Of a stretch of DNA of 64,000 nt, positions 59,600 through 64,000 are shown in pieces (positions within the stretch are counted from its first letter, which is position 1; each line of letters begins with the position of its first letter). The notes beneath the pieces are model-generated. The model did not search any database, was not told the origin of the DNA, and saw nothing but the letters and a program-made list of their open reading frames with translations. The stretch lies in the NCBI RefSeq assembly GCF_019219825.1, contig NZ_JAHUXH010000033.1:1-64000 (forward strand). The letters are read 5' to 3'. The stretch comes from Streptomyces sp. TRM70350 (GTDB taxonomy: Bacteria; Actinomycetota; Actinomycetes; Streptomycetales; Streptomycetaceae). The position numbers and the translations under genes were made by a program.

Positions 59600-61306
59600 C
59601 TACGTGGTCCGTCTCCGCCGAGCCCCAGGCCGCCGCTCACTCGGCCGCGTCACCGGATCCCCAGCCTCCAGCGCAGCAACCCGCCGCTTCATCCCGAAGT
59701 CGGCCAGCGCCTCCGCCAGCTTGTGCACGGACGGCTCAGGAGCCATCACATCCACCCGAAGCCCGTGCTCCTCGGCGGTCTTCGCCGTAGCGGGCCCGAT
59801 ACACGCGATCACGGTCACGTTGTGCGGCTTCCCGGCAATCCCCACCAGATTCCGCACCGTGGAGGACGACGTGAACAGCACCGCGTCGAACCCACCGCCC
59901 TTGATCGCCTCCCGAGTCTCCGCAGGCGGCGGCGACGCCCGCACGGTCCGGTACGCCGTGACGTCGTCGACCTCCCACCCCAGCTCGATCAGCCCCGCCA
60001 CCAGCGTCTCGGTGGCGATATCGGCCCGCGGCAGAAACACCCGATCAATCGGATCGAACACGGGGTCGTACGGCGGCCAGTCCTCCAGCAACCCCGCCGC
60101 CGACTGCTCCCCACTCGGCACCAGATCCGGCTTCACACCAAACGCAACGAGCGCCTTCGCCGTCTGCTCCCCCACCGCGGCGACCTTGATCCCCGCGAAG
60201 GCCCGGGCATCGAGCCCGTACTCCTCGAACTTCTCTCTCACGGCCTTGACCGCGTTCACCGAGGTGAAGGCGATCCACTCGTACCGCCCGGTCACCAGCC
60301 CCTTGACCGCCCGCTCCATCTGCTGAGGCGTCCGCGGCGGCTCGACGGCGATCGTCGGCACCTCGTGCGGCACGGCCCCGTACGACCGCAACTGGTCGGA
60401 CAGCGAAGCCGCCTGCTCCTTGGTCCGCGGCACGAGCACCTTCCAGCCGAACAACGGCTTGGACTCGAACCACGACAACCGCTCACGCTGAGCCGCGGCG
60501 GATCGCTCCCCGACCACGGCTATCACGGGCCGCCCGCCCTCGGGCGACGGCAGCACCTTCGCCTGCTTCAGCGTCTGCGCGATGGTCCCCAGCGTCGCGG
60601 TCCACGTCCGCTGCCGCGTGGTCGTCCCCGCGACCGTCACGGTCATCGGCGTATCGGGCTTGCGCCCGGCGGACACCAGCTCACCCGCAGCCGAAGCCAC
60701 GGAATCCAGCGTCGTAGAGACGACCACGGTCCCGTCCGACGCCCCGACCTCGGTCCAGCACCGATCGGAAGCGGTCCGCGCATCGACGAACCGCACATCC
60801 GCGCCCTGCGCGTCCCGCAACGGCACACCGGCATACGCCGGCACCCCGACCGCGGCCGCGACACCGGGCACGACCTCGAAGGGAACACCCGCCGCGGCGC
60901 AGGCGAGCATTTCCTCGGCGGCGTACGTATCAAGTCCCGGGTCCCCGGACACCGCACGGACGACCCGCCTGCCGCCCCGCGCGGCCTCCATGACAAGATG
61001 TGCGGCATCCCGCACTGCGGGTACCCCAGCGGTTGTTGACGAACCGTCAACAACCGTCAGCTGAGGCGTGCCCGTGCCCGGACCGAGGTCCGAAGAAGGA
61101 CCCGGGTCCGTGTTCACGACGGCGACGCCCGGCCTGGCGTGCGTGCGTACCACGTCGAGCACCTCGTGCTCGGCGACGAGTACATCCGCGTGCGCCAGCG
61201 CCTCGACGGCGCGCAGAGTCAGCAGTCCCGGATCCCCGGGTCCGGCACCGAGGAAGGTGACGTGCCCGTGTTCCGGACCGGCGGCGGGAAGGGTGGTGGG
61301 GCTCAA
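59600..61306 (-). CDS. hemD: Fused uroporphyrinogen-III methyltransferase / uroporphyrinogen-III synthase
   Basis: 568 residues from the TTG at 61306, overlapping the hemC stop by 4 nt (TTGA). Residues about 10-250 are a SAM-dependent CobA-type methylase (VTFLGAGPGDPGLLTLRA, RRVVRAVSGDPGLDTY, GVPFEVVPGVAAAVGVPAY). Residues about 290-540 are uroporphyrinogen-III synthase (GWKVLVPRTKEQA, WIAFTSVNAVKAV, VAAVGEQTAKAL, DAVLFTSSSTVRNLVG, IACIGPATAKTAEEHG). The product closes the tetrapyrrole ring and can methylate it to precorrin-2, joining haem to cobalamin/sirohaem branches. A basic Arg-rich tail ends the protein. Confidence 0.93.
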   Translation of the reverse strand: MSPTTLPAAGPEHGHVTFLGAGPGDPGLLTLRAVEALAHADVLVAEHEVLDVVRTHARPGVAVVNTDPGPSSDLGPGTGTPQLTVVDGSSTTAGVPAVRDAAHLVMEAARGGRRVVRAVSGDPGLDTYAAEEMLACAAAGVPFEVVPGVAAAVGVPAYAGVPLRDAQGADVRFVDARTASDRCWTEVGASDGTVVVSTTLDSVASAAGELVSAGRKPDTPMTVTVAGTTTRQRTWTATLGTIAQTLKQAKVLPSPEGGRPVIAVVGERSAAAQRERLSWFESKPLFGWKVLVPRTKEQAASLSDQLRSYGAVPHEVPTIAVEPPRTPQQMERAVKGLVTGRYEWIAFTSVNAVKAVREKFEEYGLDARAFAGIKVAAVGEQTAKALVAFGVKPDLVPSGEQSAAGLLEDWPPYDPVFDPIDRVFLPRADIATETLVAGLIELGWEVDDVTAYRTVRASPPPAETREAIKGGGFDAVLFTSSSTVRNLVGIAGKPHNVTVIACIGPATAKTAEEHGLRVDVMAPEPSVHKLAEALADFGMKRRVAALEAGDPVTRPSERRPGARRRRTT

Positions 61307-62274
61307 TGTGCTCGCTCCCCCATCAGACCGGCCGCGCCCTGGGCAAGCATGTCGGCGGCGAGTTCGCGGCCGAATGCCACTGCCCGGTCGTGCGTGTCGG
61401 GCACGGGACCGGTGGTGGACAGCTGCACCGTCCGGGTGCCGTCGGTCGTGCCGACGACGCCCCGCAGGCGCATTTCCTTGACAGTCTGCCCGTCGGCCAG
61501 CAGGTCGGCGAGCGCGCCCACAGGGGCGCTGCAACCGGCCTCCAGGGCGGCGAGCAGTGACCGCTCGGCGGTCACGGCGACCCGGGTGAACGGGTCGTCG
61601 AGTTCACCGAGCGCGGCGATGAGGTCAGCGTCTTGGGCGGTGTTCCCCGCCCTGCACTCGATCGCCAGTGCCCCCTGGCCGGGGGCGGGCAAAACCGTGT
61701 CGACCGACAGGAAGTCGGTCACCTCGTCGATCCGCCCGATCCGGTACAGTCCGGCGGCGGCCAGCACGACGGCGTCGAGCTCGCCCTTGTGGACGTACCC
61801 GATCCGGGTGTCGACGTTGCCGCGGATCGGGACCGTCTCGATGTCCAGCCCGTGCCCGCGCGCGAAGGCGTTCAGCTGCGCCATCCGGCGCGGCGAACCC
61901 GTGCCGATGCGCGCCCCGCGCGGCAGGTCGGTGAACTTCAGCGCGTCCCGGGCGACGATCACGTCCCGCGGGTCCTCGCGCAGCGGTACGGCGGCCAGGA
62001 CCAGGTCCTCGGGCTGCGTGGTCGGCAGGTCCTTCAGCGAGTGCACCGCGAAGTCGACCTCGCCCCGGAGCAGCGCGTCCCGCAGCGCGGTCACGAACAC
62101 ACCGGTGCCACCGATCTGCGCGAGGTGCTCACGGGAGACATCGCCGTACGTGGTGATCTCGACGAGCTCGACGCGCCGTCCGGTCACCTGGCTCACGGCT
62201 CGCGCCACCTGCCCGGACTGGGCCATGGCGAGCTTGCTCCGCCTGGTCCCCAGCCTCAGTGCCTTCTCACTCAT
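61303..62274 (-). CDS. hemC: Hydroxymethylbilane synthase (porphobilinogen deaminase)
   Basis: 323 residues from the ATG at 62274, overlapping the hemA stop (ATGA). Builds hydroxymethylbilane from four porphobilinogen units on a dipyrromethane cofactor bound to Cys248 (LEAGCSAPVG). Catalytic Asp82 is in HSLKDLP. The conserved substrate Arg residues lie in LGTRRSKLA, GTGSPRRMAQ and RGNVDTRIG. Full length. Confidence 0.96.
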   Translation of the reverse strand: MSEKALRLGTRRSKLAMAQSGQVARAVSQVTGRRVELVEITTYGDVSREHLAQIGGTGVFVTALRDALLRGEVDFAVHSLKDLPTTQPEDLVLAAVPLREDPRDVIVARDALKFTDLPRGARIGTGSPRRMAQLNAFARGHGLDIETVPIRGNVDTRIGYVHKGELDAVVLAAAGLYRIGRIDEVTDFLSVDTVLPAPGQGALAIECRAGNTAQDADLIAALGELDDPFTRVAVTAERSLLAALEAGCSAPVGALADLLADGQTVKEMRLRGVVGTTDGTRTVQLSTTGPVPDTHDRAVAFGRELAADMLAQGAAGLMGERAH

Positions 62275-63980
62275 CGTGACCCTCGGTTCTTCTCGGTGCT
62301 GTCCTCGGCGCGGGAGACGGAGGCCACCGTCTCGGGGTCGAGGTCGAACAGGGTCCGCAGCGCGTCCGCGTACCCGGCGCCGCCGGGCTCGGCCGCGAGC
62401 TGCTTGACCCGTACGGTCGGCGCGTGCAGCAGCTTGTCGACGACCCGGTGCACGGCCTGCCGGATCTCGCCGCGCTGCCTGTCGTCCAGACCGGGCAGCC
62501 GCCCGTCCAGCCGGGCGATCTCGCTCGCCACGACATCGGCGGCCATCGTCCGCAGCGCCACCACGGTCGGCGTGATGTGCGCGGCCCGCAGGGCGGCCCC
62601 GAACGCCGCCACCTCGTCCGAAACGATACGGCGGACCTGGTCGACGTCGGCCGCCATCGGGGCGTCCGCGGACGCCTCGGCCAGCGACTCGATGTCCACC
62701 AGCCGCACCCCGGCCAGCCGGTGCACGGCCGCGTCGATGTCCCGCGGCATCGCGAGGTCGAGCAGGAAGAGGACCGGCTCGGGACGCGGCACCTCGGCGA
62801 CCGGCTCGGGCCTGCGGCGCTCGGGGATCCGGCCGACGGTGGCCACGGTCGCGGCCAGCGCCGTGATCAGCTCGGGGTCCACCTCGGGCGCCCGGCGCGT
62901 CGCCTCCCGCCGCTCGACCGCGCTGCCGGCGGCCCACGCGGCGTGCTGCTCCAGCGTCGCCGCGTCCATCCCGGCCACGGCGGCCTCGCCCATCACGGAG
63001 AAGCCGGGCGCCGTCAGGTCCAGCGGGCAGTTCTCGTCGGCACCCACCGAGGTGGGCGGCAGCGGCGTCCGCCCTACGTCCGTCGTCGGCGTCGTACGAC
63101 GCTCCCCGGCCGCTTCCCCGACCTGCGCGGGCCGGCCGGTGCGGCCCTCGACCGCGCCGGCGACGTCCTCCGCGTTCAGGACCAGGCCGGTGGCGCCGGT
63201 GCAGGAGACGGCGATGTCGGCACGTGTCAGCTCGGCCCGTACCGACTCCATCGGTACCGCCCGGGCCACCACGTCCGTGTCATCGGCCTCGTTCAGTATC
63301 TGCGCGAGGCGCTCGGCGCGGTCGAAGGTGCGGTTGGCGACGACGACCTCGCCGACCCCGGCCCGCGCCAGCGTCGCGGCGGCCAGCGACGACATCGACC
63401 CGGCGCCGATGACCAGCGCCTTCATGCCCCGCGCCCACTTCTCCACGGCCCCGCCGGAGGCCAGCTGCTCCAGGCCGAAGGTGACCAGGGACTGCCCGGC
63501 GCGATCGATGCCGGTCTCGGTGTGGGCGCGCTTGCCGACCCGCAGCGCCTGCTGGAACAGGTCGTTCAGCAGCCGTCCGGCGGTGTGCAGTTCCTGCGCG
63601 CGGGCCAGCGCGTCCTTGATCTGGCCGAGGATCTGCCCCTCGCCGACGACCATCGAGTCCAGCCCGCACGCCACCGAGAACAGGTGGTGGACGGCCCGGT
63701 CCTCGTAGTGCACGTAGAGGTACGGCGTGAGCTCGTCCAGGCCGACCCCGCTGTGCTGGGCGAGCAGCGTGGACAGCTCGGCGACACCGGCGTGGAACTT
63801 GTCCACGTCGGCGTACAGCTCGATGCGGTTGCAGGTGGCGAGCACCGCGGCCTCGGTGGCCGGTTCGGCGGCGACCGTGTCCTGCACCAGCTTGACCTGG
63901 GCGTCCGCACTCAGCGCGGCCCGCTCCAGCACACTGACAGGTGCGCTGCGGTGACTCAGTCCGACGACGAGCAGACTCAT
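62271..63980 (-). CDS. hemA: Glutamyl-tRNA reductase with large insertion
   Basis: 569 residues. Reduces glutamyl-tRNA to glutamate-1-semialdehyde, first step of C5 haem synthesis. Catalytic Cys50 is in ATCNRIELY; the tRNA-recognition and catalytic domain follows, with DSMVVGEGQILGQIKDA and VGKRAHTETGI. NADPH Rossmann motif ALVIGAGSMSS at about 189-199. An extra about 110 residues (about 262-372, rich in Pro/Thr/Arg/Glu) separate IAVSCTGATG from LFLLDLAMPRDID, two elements that are normally close. This Streptomyces-type insertion explains a length well above the usual about 420. Confidence 0.95.
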   Translation of the reverse strand: MSLLVVGLSHRSAPVSVLERAALSADAQVKLVQDTVAAEPATEAAVLATCNRIELYADVDKFHAGVAELSTLLAQHSGVGLDELTPYLYVHYEDRAVHHLFSVACGLDSMVVGEGQILGQIKDALARAQELHTAGRLLNDLFQQALRVGKRAHTETGIDRAGQSLVTFGLEQLASGGAVEKWARGMKALVIGAGSMSSLAAATLARAGVGEVVVANRTFDRAERLAQILNEADDTDVVARAVPMESVRAELTRADIAVSCTGATGLVLNAEDVAGAVEGRTGRPAQVGEAAGERRTTPTTDVGRTPLPPTSVGADENCPLDLTAPGFSVMGEAAVAGMDAATLEQHAAWAAGSAVERREATRRAPEVDPELITALAATVATVGRIPERRRPEPVAEVPRPEPVLFLLDLAMPRDIDAAVHRLAGVRLVDIESLAEASADAPMAADVDQVRRIVSDEVAAFGAALRAAHITPTVVALRTMAADVVASEIARLDGRLPGLDDRQRGEIRQAVHRVVDKLLHAPTVRVKQLAAEPGGAGYADALRTLFDLDPETVASVSRAEDSTEKNRGSR

Positions 63981-64000
63981 GCCGGCATCACGGCGGGTAC
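63977..64000 (-). CDS. rex: Last codons of a gene upstream of hemA, probably rex (partial)
   Basis: The window ends within a reading frame whose TGA (63979-63977) overlaps the hemA ATG by 4 nt. The visible end is VPAVMPA. In Streptomyces the redox sensor gene rex is followed directly by hemA-hemC-hemD, so this is most likely its C-terminus. Only seven codons are visible, so identity rests on context. Confidence 0.4.
   Translation of the reverse strand, partial: VPAVMPA

Overview
The window is high-GC actinobacterial DNA, almost certainly Streptomyces. Supporting evidence: very GC-rich third codon positions, many GTG/TTG starts, 4-nt ATGA/GTGA gene overlaps, rare TTA codons confined to a few regulatory/accessory genes, and Streptomyces-typical families (DUF397, WhiJ-like XRE regulators, RsbW-like ATPases, DUF3558, DUF2637, ALF-repeat/Hint toxins). 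The right end carries hemA-hemC-hemD(cobA)-hemB in the order of the known Streptomyces rex-hemACD locus, with the last codons of a probable rex at the edge. No tRNA, rRNA, CRISPR array or insertion sequence was recognised.

Layout. (1) 124-3829, minus strand: an aspartimide-type graspetide (ATP-grasp RiPP) cluster with precursor, ATP-grasp ligase and PIMT-like methyltransferase, plus two small regulator-like genes upstream. The ligase gene carries an apparent 1-nt deletion. (2) 4077-9781, plus: an XRE regulator, a GNAT acetyltransferase, two overlapping AbiTii-domain membrane proteins, a protein with a HEPN-like R-x4-H motif and a YaaC-family protein, together a candidate defence island. (3) 10050-11980, minus: a DUF318-type permease and its TIGR03943 partner with a His/Asp/Glu repeat. 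(4) 12300-15430, minus: two secreted proteins, one an S1-protease-like lectin that has lost its catalytic His and Ser. (5) 15907-20330, plus: a 1315-residue polymorphic toxin (ALF repeats, Ala-rich coils, Hint, C-terminal toxin) overlapping its likely immunity gene. (6) 20433-30439: two-component system, flavin enzymes, YnfA, SDR, RtcB, two DUF3558 lipoproteins and a DUF2637 protein. (7) 30512-34163: divergent class I lysyl-tRNA and arginyl-tRNA synthetases.

(8) 34245-40571, plus: a tightly coupled four-gene operon (CorA-like two-TM protein; GCS2/YbdK-like protein; Cys-rich zinc-binding/KH protein; vWA protein) with three TTA codons in its first two genes. This is the strongest candidate for an undescribed system. 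(9) 40549-45515: a WhiJ-like regulatory triad (RsbW-like ATPase, XRE-DUF5753, DUF397), DUF805, DUF4253, an EF-hand protein and a glutamate-cysteine ligase family enzyme. (10) 45581-58244: a carbohydrate locus with GH38 alpha-mannosidase and BadF-type sugar kinase (minus), diverging from a ROK repressor, a complete sugar ABC transporter without its ATPase, and an unclassified 656-residue probable glycan enzyme. (11) 58315-64000, minus: the haem biosynthesis genes.

The carbohydrate genes look like one scavenging unit: import by the ABC transporter, trimming by the mannosidase and unknown enzyme, phosphorylation by the kinase, control by the ROK repressor through the palindrome at 51420-51437. 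The haem genes are translationally coupled and would be co-transcribed with rex.
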